From the NCBI GenBank assembly GCA_964557375.1, contig CAZKZZ010000021.1, forward strand, positions 1 through 36,490: a stretch of DNA of 36,490 nt. Reading direction: 5' to 3'. Both the position numbers and the translations under genes were made by a program. The notes under the pieces are model-generated. The model saw only the letters and a program-made list of their open reading frames with translations, made no database searches and had not been told where the DNA came from. Positions 1-6,509 of the stretch are shown piece by piece (within the stretch, counting starts at the first letter, position 1; each line of letters begins with the position of its first letter). The stretch is from CAZKZZ01 sp964557375 (GTDB taxonomy: Bacteria; Spirochaetota; Spirochaetia; SPDA01; CAZJBZ01).

Positions 1-525
1 GTAGAAGTTTCACAGCTCGTCGACGAGGTAAACCGAATTGCATCACACGCGCAGTTCAACGGAATGAATATTCTAACCGGTGCTTTCGGCAGGGAAACGC
101 CCGAAGATGTAGCTAAGATTATGAATTTCCAGGTTGGCGCCAACATGGACCAAAATGAAAGAGTGTATATTGGTACAATGACTGCGCAGGCGCTTGGACT
201 GCAAGGTGAACAAGGAGAAGAAGGAATGATTTCCATCTCTACTCCGGATGCAGCAAATCAAGCAATTGGAACCGTCGATACGGCGCTTAGGGCCGTATCA
301 AAGCAGAGAGCAGACCTTGGTGCGTATCAGAACAGATTCGAAATGGCTTCCAAAGGTGTTGCCATTGCCGCGGAAAACCTGCAAGCGGCAGAATCAAGGA
401 TTCGAGATACTGATATGGCCAGTGAAATGGTCGATTATGTAAAGAACCAGATATTATTACAATCTGGTACTGCAATGTTGGCACAGGCTAACCAAAAAAC
501 ACAGTCTGTTCTGCAATTATTATAA
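1..525 (+). CDS. flaB: Flagellin FlaB, C-terminal part (5' end outside window)
   Basis: Core flagellin of the spirochaete periplasmic flagellum, C-terminal 174 residues. The frame is open from base 1, so the gene begins upstream of the window; the ATG at 64 is internal. The start of the visible part (VEVSQLVDEVNRIA) is flagellin D1 helix. QVGANMDQNERVYIGTM is typical of spirochaete FlaB proteins, and the end (NQILLQSGTAMLAQANQ, then SVLQLL) is the D0 helix that packs the filament core. FlaB is exported by the flagellar type III apparatus and is normally covered by a FlaA sheath. The FliW and CsrA genes further along in this window encode the likely post-transcriptional control of this gene. 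Two hairpins follow the stop codon. FlaB identity is very secure; which FlaB paralogue it is cannot be told. Confidence 0.97.
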   Translation, partial: VEVSQLVDEVNRIASHAQFNGMNILTGAFGRETPEDVAKIMNFQVGANMDQNERVYIGTMTAQALGLQGEQGEEGMISISTPDAANQAIGTVDTALRAVSKQRADLGAYQNRFEMASKGVAIAAENLQAAESRIRDTDMASEMVDYVKNQILLQSGTAMLAQANQKTQSVLQLL

Positions 526-590
526 AAGGTACTCCGTTCATTGAATTCGTAAAGAGATTTCTGGACGTCATCTCTTTACAAAAAAATCCC

Positions 591-636
591 GATGGGAGGG
601 AGCTCGCGCCCTCCTCCCATCATTTTATTATTTTTT
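591..636 (+). terminator. Hairpin terminator after flaB
   Basis: GATGGGAGG (591-599) pairs with CCTCCCATC (613-621), and the stem is followed by a T-rich run (622-636), the layout of an intrinsic terminator. It would separate abundant flaB mRNA from flaG-fliD, or attenuate read-through into them. Another inverted repeat at 549-557/571-579 lies just upstream but is followed by A residues, so it is more likely a 3'-end stabiliser than a terminator. Confidence 0.8.
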
Positions 637-652
637 ATAGAAGGAACATAGT

Positions 653-1039
653 ATGGAACTGGATGCCACAAAAATGACAGGTATTTCACCAGTTCGCGAA
701 TATAAAAACCAAAGTGGTGATAAAAATAACTCAAACCGGAAGAGTTCTACTGCTGATGTAAAATCTCAGGCCCAGGCACAGCAATTAATCGAAGTTCAAC
801 ATCAGGACCCCTACACTAAAGAGCGAATAGAGCTCTATCTCAAAAAACTGTTTAAAAACAACACTGCTTTGAACAAAAAACTGAAGTTCTATGTAAATAA
901 AGAACTAAATCAGGTTGTCGTAAAGGTCATTGACAGCACCACCGATAAAGTAATTAAGGAGATTCCCCCTGAAGAAATTCAGAAGCTTCACATTCGTATC
1001 CGAGAGGCCATTGGATTACTGTTTGATGAAGAAATCTAA
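653..1039 (+). CDS. flaG: FlaG family protein
   Basis: Small protein of 128 residues of the FlaG family, commonly encoded beside flagellin and fliD and linked to filament length. The N-terminal 45 residues are polar and low in complexity (KNQSGDKNNSNRKSS), as is usual. The family signature is in the C-terminal half: NKELNQVVVKVIDSTTDKVI followed by KEIPPEEIQKL. The start ATG is preceded by a good ribosome site (GAAGGAA) about 7 bases upstream. It lies 127 bases after flaB, beyond a terminator, and 34 bases before fliD. No signal peptide or membrane segment is seen. Its mechanism is not well established in any organism; the family call itself is firm. Confidence 0.9.
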   Translation: MELDATKMTGISPVREYKNQSGDKNNSNRKSSTADVKSQAQAQQLIEVQHQDPYTKERIELYLKKLFKNNTALNKKLKFYVNKELNQVVVKVIDSTTDKVIKEIPPEEIQKLHIRIREAIGLLFDEEI

Positions 1040-1053
1040 TTGAAGTACCGTTT

Positions 1054-1061
1054 GGGGGGGG
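1054..1061 (+). repeat. G8 homopolymer in the fliD translation initiation region
   Basis: Eight consecutive G residues lie between the flaG stop and the fliD ATG, ending 12 bases before the start codon. The tract is both the only Shine-Dalgarno-like element and a possible slippage site. Confidence 0.75.
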
Positions 1062-1073
1062 ATCAGTTAGAAA

Positions 1074-3098
1074 ATGTCCGATATATCTATTCCCGGTGTA
1101 AACAGCAGCTACAACACGGAAAAACTCATTGAAAAAATGATGGATGTGGAACGCATCCCGCTCGAGCGGATGGAAGATACCGTTTCAACCTATCAAGAAC
1201 AAAAACGTGTGTGGCGGGACATCAACAGAAACATTACTCAATTCCGCGAACAGGCCCGTTCTCTCTTCGGATCTCAGAATCCGTTTCGAGAGCGGATCGC
1301 AACTTCCTCGAATGAGTCCGTGCTCACCGCTACAGCCACCCGAAAGGCTTTTGAAGACGAAAAAACGGTTTTCGTCAAACAAAAAGCAAAAAGCGATCGA
1401 TTTCTCTCCTCATCTATGGAAAAAGGGTACAACATCTCCTCCGGAACATACGGATTTTCGGTCGGAGAAGAGTCGGTGCAGTTTACCTTTCGAGGCGGTA
1501 ATCTCCAAGAGTTTGCCAACGCAGTCACCGAAAACGGAGAGGGGCTCGTAAAGGCACGTGTTGTAAATGACACCTCTGATACTCAGGTCCTGCTTATCGA
1601 ATCGACAAAAACGGGAAAGGAAAACCAGCTGACCTTTTTAGAAGAGAGCAGAAACATGGGAATAGCTACAGGAATCTTGAAACAATCGCAGGACAAAAGC
1701 TATCAATTCGAACTGACTTCCGACACCGTTCGTCCGTGGGAAAAACCGCTTTCAGAACAGATGTTTACGGTTACTGATACCGGTATTACTGCCCCCCCGG
1801 GCGGAGAGTTTTCCCTTCCCTTGAGCCGCCGTCTCACCATATCGGATAATCTCATGCTGCAGGTAGAGGTAGAAGTGAGAAACCTCGAAAAAGAAGAACC
1901 GGAAGCACCCTCCCCCCCTCCGGGCCCCGAGGTGCCGGACCCGGGGGAGATTACCTACAGCGATATAACGATAGAGAATGTACCGTCCCAGGTGGACCTG
2001 CCGGAATGGCAGCCGCCCCCCTCCCCGAAGAAAGTCGATGACATGACGGTGCTCTATGTAAAGAACAGCGGGTCTCCCATACCGGTCAAAGACCTCCCTG
2101 AGTCCGGTACAGCTACGATAGAAATACCGCTTTCCGAGTACGTGGACAGCCTCTCCTCCCTCATGGTGAGAAACCGCAACTCGCATCGGGAAATCGAGTT
2201 CAAAAACATCCGAATTTTTGATCCTGATGCCCGAGGGGAGTATAATCCAGCCCATCCGATCGATGAAGCAAGTGACGCGGTCATCTCTGTCGACGGGGTG
2301 GAGATTCGAAGATCAACCAATACGATCGACGATGCAATACCGGGGGTCACGCTCTCGGTCCAGCGCGAAAGTGCCGAGCCTGTCGACCTAACCGTTGAAC
2401 CCGACCGGGAAACGGTAAAAGAGAGCATTATTCGTTTTGTCGGATACTACAACCGTATGCTCACCGAACTCAATATTCTTACCAGAACCGAACAGGACAT
2501 CGTTGATTCGATCGAATATTTCTCGGATGAAGAACGGGAACAAGCCATGGAGAGGCTGGGGTTGTTTCAAGGCGACATTACGTTGAACCAGATGAAAAAC
2601 AGTCTACAGCGAATCATGATGGACCCTTATGAAACCGGTACAGGCAATGATATCAATCTCATGGCGGAAATCGGTATTTCGACCAACGCTACCCGAGTAA
2701 GTGCCGGAGGCGGGCCCAATAATACCCAATTACGGGGTTATCTCGAAATCGACGAGAATAAACTCGACGAGAGCTTGGAAAACAGTTTTGAGCAAGTACG
2801 CAGATTGTTCGGGTACGACAGCGACGGAGATCTCATTGTGGATACCGGAGTCGCCTTTACCGCTGAAAATTATACAAAACCGTACGTTCAAAGCGGCGGT
2901 ATCATTTCCTCCCGCTTACAGAGTATCGATACGAGAACAGCCCGCACAGACCAAGAAATCGACAACTACACTGATTATTTGGACCGCAAAGAACAAGAGC
3001 TGAGAAGAGAGTACGGCAGGATGGAAGGAGCGCTCGATGCCATGCAGCAAACCTCCGACGCATTACGGAACCTTTCCAGAAACAACAATCAGGAGTAG
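1074..3098 (+). CDS. fliD: Flagellar filament cap FliD (HAP2)
   Basis: Filament cap that helps flagellin subunits fold and insert at the growing tip; in spirochaetes it acts in the periplasm. The protein has 674 residues. The N-terminal FliD domain is visible (SDISIPGVNSSYNTEKLIEK, then MMDVERIPLERM), as is VSVDGVEIRR-like sequence in the central part (ISVDGVEIRRSTNTIDDAIP) and a C-terminal coiled coil (RTARTDQEIDNYTDYLDRKE). A proline-rich linker lies near residues 275-325 (PEAPSPPPGPEVPDPGE), so the middle domain may be a separate module. The start ATG is 12 bases after a run of eight G (1054-1061), the only G-rich element that could act as ribosome site. The next gene starts 22 bases downstream, so fliD is probably co-transcribed with the unknown protein and the PilZ gene. 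Confidence 0.96.
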   Translation: MSDISIPGVNSSYNTEKLIEKMMDVERIPLERMEDTVSTYQEQKRVWRDINRNITQFREQARSLFGSQNPFRERIATSSNESVLTATATRKAFEDEKTVFVKQKAKSDRFLSSSMEKGYNISSGTYGFSVGEESVQFTFRGGNLQEFANAVTENGEGLVKARVVNDTSDTQVLLIESTKTGKENQLTFLEESRNMGIATGILKQSQDKSYQFELTSDTVRPWEKPLSEQMFTVTDTGITAPPGGEFSLPLSRRLTISDNLMLQVEVEVRNLEKEEPEAPSPPPGPEVPDPGEITYSDITIENVPSQVDLPEWQPPPSPKKVDDMTVLYVKNSGSPIPVKDLPESGTATIEIPLSEYVDSLSSLMVRNRNSHREIEFKNIRIFDPDARGEYNPAHPIDEASDAVISVDGVEIRRSTNTIDDAIPGVTLSVQRESAEPVDLTVEPDRETVKESIIRFVGYYNRMLTELNILTRTEQDIVDSIEYFSDEEREQAMERLGLFQGDITLNQMKNSLQRIMMDPYETGTGNDINLMAEIGISTNATRVSAGGGPNNTQLRGYLEIDENKLDESLENSFEQVRRLFGYDSDGDLIVDTGVAFTAENYTKPYVQSGGIISSRLQSIDTRTARTDQEIDNYTDYLDRKEQELRREYGRMEGALDAMQQTSDALRNLSRNNNQE

Positions 3099-3120
3099 GA
3101 ACGGGTAGAGGAACCGGACG

Positions 3121-4002
3121 ATGGAAATAAAAATAGACAAGGAACCGATCGATTTCACACTTGAAAACGAGACTACTCTCGGTGAAGTTGTTCACGGCAT
3201 TGAGAACTGGCTCGATAATGCGGGAATGCTCATCGGAGCAATGCGGATTGACGACAGAGAATTATCTTTGCGCAACAGAGATGAGTGGAAATCGCTCCCC
3301 CTCGAAACCATAACTGAGCTTAATGTGCAGACGATGATGGTCTACGAAGCCATTTATGAAGAACTGCAAACCGTCGAGCTCTACGTGCAAAAACTGACCG
3401 AGGCAGTTCTGGCTAATGACACCCCGAAAATAAAAGAGCTGAAAGCCGACTTCTCCATCGTTGGTAATTACATCGATAAACTGCTCAAAACATCGAACAC
3501 TGATCAGATGGAAGAACTGCTCGAAAAAGAGGATGAACAATCCAGAAAAACAGTCGTCCAGTTCCTCGACTCTATACACCTGCTCATTACCGAGCGAATA
3601 CGTGAAATCGAAGAGCCGATAGAAGAACTGAGGCGTCTGACTGGTCTGCTCGAGAAAACCAATAATGATCTCAGAGAAGTGTCACTCCTGCTCCAAACAG
3701 GCAAAGACAAGGAAGCAATGGATTTGGTGATTACGTTTACCGAACTTTCACAGAAACTGCTGCGTATTCTCCAGCTCGGTAAACAGCGGGACATAATAGA
3801 TTCCGCTTCCCTTACCGTAAACGGTACGGACATTACCGGATTTTATAACGAACTGAACAGTTTTTTCAGTGAACTGCAGGAAGCGTTCGAATCAAAAGAC
3901 AGTGTACTCATCGGGGACATATTCGAATATGAGGTAGCTCCGCGGATAGACGATCTGCTTGCCGCTTTGAAACGTTATACAGGAGGGGATAGCGTCTCGT
4001 GA
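3121..4002 (+). CDS. Unrecognised helical protein of the fliD operon
   Basis: Protein of 293 residues that I cannot assign to a named family. The first 70 residues look like a small alpha/beta domain (EIKIDKEPIDFTLENETTLG); the rest is predicted almost wholly alpha-helical and acidic, with long amphipathic stretches (around residues 140-185 and 245-290). No signal peptide, membrane segment or obvious catalytic motif is visible, so it should be cytoplasmic. It starts 22 bases after fliD and overlaps the start of the PilZ gene by four bases (GTGA), which indicates translational coupling. A hypothetical gene in this position is normal for treponemes. In other bacteria fliD is followed by the flagellin and cap chaperones FliS and FliT, and neither is visible here, so a chaperone role is a reasonable but unproven inference. 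Confidence 0.88.
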   Translation: MEIKIDKEPIDFTLENETTLGEVVHGIENWLDNAGMLIGAMRIDDRELSLRNRDEWKSLPLETITELNVQTMMVYEAIYEELQTVELYVQKLTEAVLANDTPKIKELKADFSIVGNYIDKLLKTSNTDQMEELLEKEDEQSRKTVVQFLDSIHLLITERIREIEEPIEELRRLTGLLEKTNNDLREVSLLLQTGKDKEAMDLVITFTELSQKLLRILQLGKQRDIIDSASLTVNGTDITGFYNELNSFFSELQEAFESKDSVLIGDIFEYEVAPRIDDLLAALKRYTGGDSVS

Positions 4003-5108
4003 CTTCTTTCCTTTTGCAGATGCGGTATACCGGGTTTGGAGACCAGACCGACCCGCAGACACTTATTATCTTAGTCGTTGTTTTTGTTCTTGTTATCGGG
4101 TTCTTTTACATGATAAACCGCATGTCTTCCAAAGGGAAGACAACCACCACATCAGGTAAGTCACAGCAAGGGTTTAATAAGAGAACATTCCGGAAAGAAG
4201 CGAAAACAGTCGGGCTGCCCGAAAAACACCGGTCTATGCTCGAGAAACTCGTAAAAAAGCACGGGGTCAGAAGCCCACTAGCGGTACTCCACAACTCCCC
4301 GCAGCTGGACTCACTCCTCCGAGATGCTCTCGATGAAATCGAGACGAGCAGCTCTCCGGAGGAAACAAAAGAAGTAGAAAAATTGATGCTCTTTCAGATC
4401 AAGCAGGTGATCGAACGATACGCCCAAGGTAAAAAGTCCCTTTCATCATCGCGGCAGCTGCGGATCAACCAGCCGATTGTCCTTACCACTGAACGGGGCA
4501 GTAAATATAAGAGCAAAGTAATTTCCAATCTGAGAGAGAGTATCCAGGTAACTCCGCCGCAGGATACGCAGAATAAAATCATTCAATGGAAGCGGTGGAC
4601 CCCTCTCAGGGTCTATTTTCGCAAAGACAATGACTCGAACTTTTCGTTTCCCACCAAAGTAATGGGATATCGAAACTATAAAGGAGTTCCTACTCTCCTG
4701 CTCCAGCATTCTAAAGATGTCAAACAGTCACAGCAGAGACGGTACAGAAGGAAACCTCTCGAGAAACCTGCCTATTTTACCCGGGTCGCTATAATAGAAG
4801 AAGGTACGGGAAAGAAAAAACAGCGCCGCGCGGTTATCGATGAAAAAAGCAGGGTCTTAGGGACCGTACTCGAGGTATCTTCCGGCGGCTGCAGTATCAA
4901 AACAAGGACACCCCTGCGGTCCGAAGAGCTCATAAAAATCGAGTTCGAAACGGACAGGCGCAATAAGATTGTTGCTTTCGGTAAAATCCGTAACGTTCGC
5001 CGTGAACGGATGAGCGGGGCAGTCATGCACATTATGTTTACAAAACTCACCCGAAATAATCTCAATAAAATTAACTACTATATCTACGCGCAGGATGAAA
5101 ATTATTGA
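3999..5108 (+). CDS. Membrane-anchored PilZ domain protein (c-di-GMP receptor candidate)
   Basis: Protein of 369 residues starting at GTG 3999, overlapping the previous stop (GTGA). An in-frame ATG at 4020 is the alternative start. One membrane segment lies near residues 24-43 (IILVVVFVLVIGFFYMI), followed by a basic linker. A helical region spans roughly residues 60-145, a beta-rich YcgR-N-like region about 150-240, and a C-terminal PilZ domain about 245-360. The PilZ c-di-GMP signature is present as RRYRR near residue 248 and EVSSGG near residue 290; the usual first residue of the second motif is D or N, here E. In other bacteria PilZ proteins of flagellar operons slow or bias the motor when c-di-GMP binds. 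The HD-GYP phosphodiesterase gene a few genes downstream fits a local c-di-GMP circuit. Confidence 0.88.
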   Translation: MTSFLLQMRYTGFGDQTDPQTLIILVVVFVLVIGFFYMINRMSSKGKTTTTSGKSQQGFNKRTFRKEAKTVGLPEKHRSMLEKLVKKHGVRSPLAVLHNSPQLDSLLRDALDEIETSSSPEETKEVEKLMLFQIKQVIERYAQGKKSLSSSRQLRINQPIVLTTERGSKYKSKVISNLRESIQVTPPQDTQNKIIQWKRWTPLRVYFRKDNDSNFSFPTKVMGYRNYKGVPTLLLQHSKDVKQSQQRRYRRKPLEKPAYFTRVAIIEEGTGKKKQRRAVIDEKSRVLGTVLEVSSGGCSIKTRTPLRSEELIKIEFETDRRNKIVAFGKIRNVRRERMSGAVMHIMFTKLTRNNLNKINYYIYAQDENY

Positions 5109-5133
5109 TTTATTTTTAACAATTATTTATTAT
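5105..5133 (+). promoter_or_regulatory. Candidate sigma70-type promoter for the 5141 gene
   Basis: TTGATT (5105-5110), a 17-base spacer and TATTAT (5128-5133). The -35 overlaps the stop codon of the PilZ gene. The -10 ends 7 bases before the GTG at 5141 and no Shine-Dalgarno sequence is visible, so the transcript could be leaderless. The stretch is AT-rich, so a chance match is possible. Confidence 0.4.
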
Positions 5134-5140
5134 TAAAAGC

Positions 5141-5404
5141 GTGAAAATAGTAGAATTAATAAATCTGGACAAAAAGGATATTCCGCTCCACTATCGAAAT
5201 GAATACAGCGGAACCGCCGTATTCAAGACGAAGACGGACGAGCGTATCGAAAAGAAAGTCGAGTTCGTACTCGAACGCCTTGCCACCGGAGAAAAAGAGA
5301 TCGAGATAAACTTTCTCGATGATATCGAATATCCCTTATTACCGTTAGCGAATGAACTAAAGCAGCATATTCTAGATCTCGATAATAAAGGAAAGCTCCC
5401 CTGA
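5141..5404 (+). CDS. Small conserved-position unknown protein (87 aa)
   Basis: Acidic protein of 87 residues, unrecognised. It starts at GTG 5141 (KIVELINLDKKDIPLHYRNE) with no visible ribosome site. Alternating charged and hydrophobic residues (RIEKKVEFVLERLATGEKEI) and the ending HILDLDNKGKLP suggest a small soluble alpha/beta protein. There is no signal peptide or membrane segment. It sits 32 bases after the PilZ gene and touches tsaE, whose coding sequence begins at or within two bases of this gene's TGA stop. Coding status is supported by the clean frame between two real genes and by the tight join to tsaE. I make no functional claim. Confidence 0.75.
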   Translation: MKIVELINLDKKDIPLHYRNEYSGTAVFKTKTDERIEKKVEFVLERLATGEKEIEINFLDDIEYPLLPLANELKQHILDLDNKGKLP

Positions 5405-5838
5405 TTCGCAAAATCTCCACCTCCGTACAGGACACGGTAGCATTAGGAAGAGAAATCACCTCCACACTCGGCCCGCGGGCAGTTGTATCATTGACCGGCC
5501 CGTTAGGAGCAGGTAAGACCGTTCTCGTAAAAGGGATTGCGTCCGGATGCGGAATAAGCGATACGGTAACGAGTCCAAGCTACACGATAATATCCGAATA
5601 TAACGGCACTATTCCGCTGTACCATATCGATCTCTACCGGCTCGAAAGCGAAGAAGAGATAGATCTTCTCGGTCTCGAAGAGATATTGGCCGGAGAGGGG
5701 ATCTCGGTTATAGAATGGGGAGAAAGGGCGGAGCATCTCCTGCCGGAAGATTGTCTCTACATAACGATTACGATAGAGGATGACGGAAGAAGAATCTTCA
5801 CTCTCAGAGGGGAACACGAGAAGGATTTCGCTACATGA
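5404..5838 (+). CDS. tsaE: tRNA threonylcarbamoyladenosine biosynthesis ATPase TsaE
   Basis: P-loop ATPase of the TsaB-TsaD-TsaE complex that makes t6A at position 37 of ANN-decoding tRNAs. Visible motifs are Walker A GPLGAGKT (residues 32-39), SPSYTIISEY, HIDLYRL and VIEWGERAEHLLPE, all typical of TsaE. The first common start in this frame is TTG 5491, which would remove the strand leading into the P-loop. The frame is open back to two stops at 5383-5388, and the expected N-terminus (RKISTSVQDTVALGREI) is encoded from 5407. The start is therefore probably ATT 5404 or CTG 5401, positioned after AAAGGAAAG (5387-5394). Both overlap or abut the previous gene's TGA at 5402-5404. It overlaps tsaB by ATGA. 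About 144 residues, normal for the family. Confidence 0.93.
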   Translation: MRKISTSVQDTVALGREITSTLGPRAVVSLTGPLGAGKTVLVKGIASGCGISDTVTSPSYTIISEYNGTIPLYHIDLYRLESEEEIDLLGLEEILAGEGISVIEWGERAEHLLPEDCLYITITIEDDGRRIFTLRGEHEKDFAT

Positions 5839-6509
5839 TTGCACTTGCATTTGATACCTCTACAACAGTTCTCAGTATCGCTCTTCAGAATGGAAACAAA
5901 TTCTACGAAGCGACGAGAATCATAGGGCTGACCCACTCTGAGAAACTGTTGCCGCTTATCGATACATTATTCGATGAAGCCGGGCTGGAACCGAATCAAC
6001 TCGATGTAGTAATCTGTACGAAAGGACCCGGGTCTTTCACAGGGCTGCGAATCGGTATGGCTACGGCAAAGGGGCTTGCCGCGGGAGCTTCATGCGATCT
6101 CATCTCTGTTTCTACTCTCGACGTACTTGCTTTCCATCCCTTTTTGGAATACGTTACCGTAGTACCGGTCATTGATGCAAAAAAGAACCACTATTACGCG
6201 GCCCTTTATCAGCACAGCGGTCGTATTACCGACTATCTCGATATAGACGGAGAAGAGCTTGTTGAGTTTATATCAATGCACACTCCCGCTTTGATAACCG
6301 GTCCTGCGGCGTTTCACTTTTCAGATGCTGCTGACGGCCGCCGGATTTCACTGGATACGAGAACAGCATCAGGTACCGGATTTCCCCTTCTTCAACTCGG
6401 AGTCGAACGATGGCGGAAAGGCGCACGCGATGCAATATCCGAAGGACCTCTCTATATCAGGAAAAGCGATGCGGAACTGATGTTTGGGAAAAAACACAAT
6501 GGACAATGA
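5835..6509 (+). CDS. tsaB: tRNA threonylcarbamoyladenosine biosynthesis protein TsaB
   Basis: Scaffold partner of TsaD in t6A tRNA modification, an ASKHA-fold protein without its own catalytic site. It has 224 residues, normal for TsaB. The N-terminus IALAFDTSTTVLSIAL and the block TKGPGSFTGLRIGMATAKGL are family hallmarks. The ATG overlaps the tsaE stop (ATGA), giving translational coupling, and the 3' end overlaps the HD-GYP gene by 11 bases. tsaD is not in the window. The tsaE-tsaB pair inside a motility operon is a common arrangement in spirochaetes and is probably a matter of shared expression rather than shared function. Confidence 0.95.
   Translation: MIALAFDTSTTVLSIALQNGNKFYEATRIIGLTHSEKLLPLIDTLFDEAGLEPNQLDVVICTKGPGSFTGLRIGMATAKGLAAGASCDLISVSTLDVLAFHPFLEYVTVVPVIDAKKNHYYAALYQHSGRITDYLDIDGEELVEFISMHTPALITGPAAFHFSDAADGRRISLDTRTASGTGFPLLQLGVERWRKGARDAISEGPLYIRKSDAELMFGKKHNGQ

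Noticed and set aside
549..579. Inverted repeat GTAAAGAGA/TCTCTTTAC just after flaB as a terminator
   Set aside because: It is followed by A residues, not T, on the transcript strand. The next hairpin at 591-636 is the better terminator.
1752..2255. 167-codon minus-strand frame inside fliD
   Set aside because: Rich in Arg, Gly and aromatic residues with no recognisable fold; fliD accounts for the conservation.
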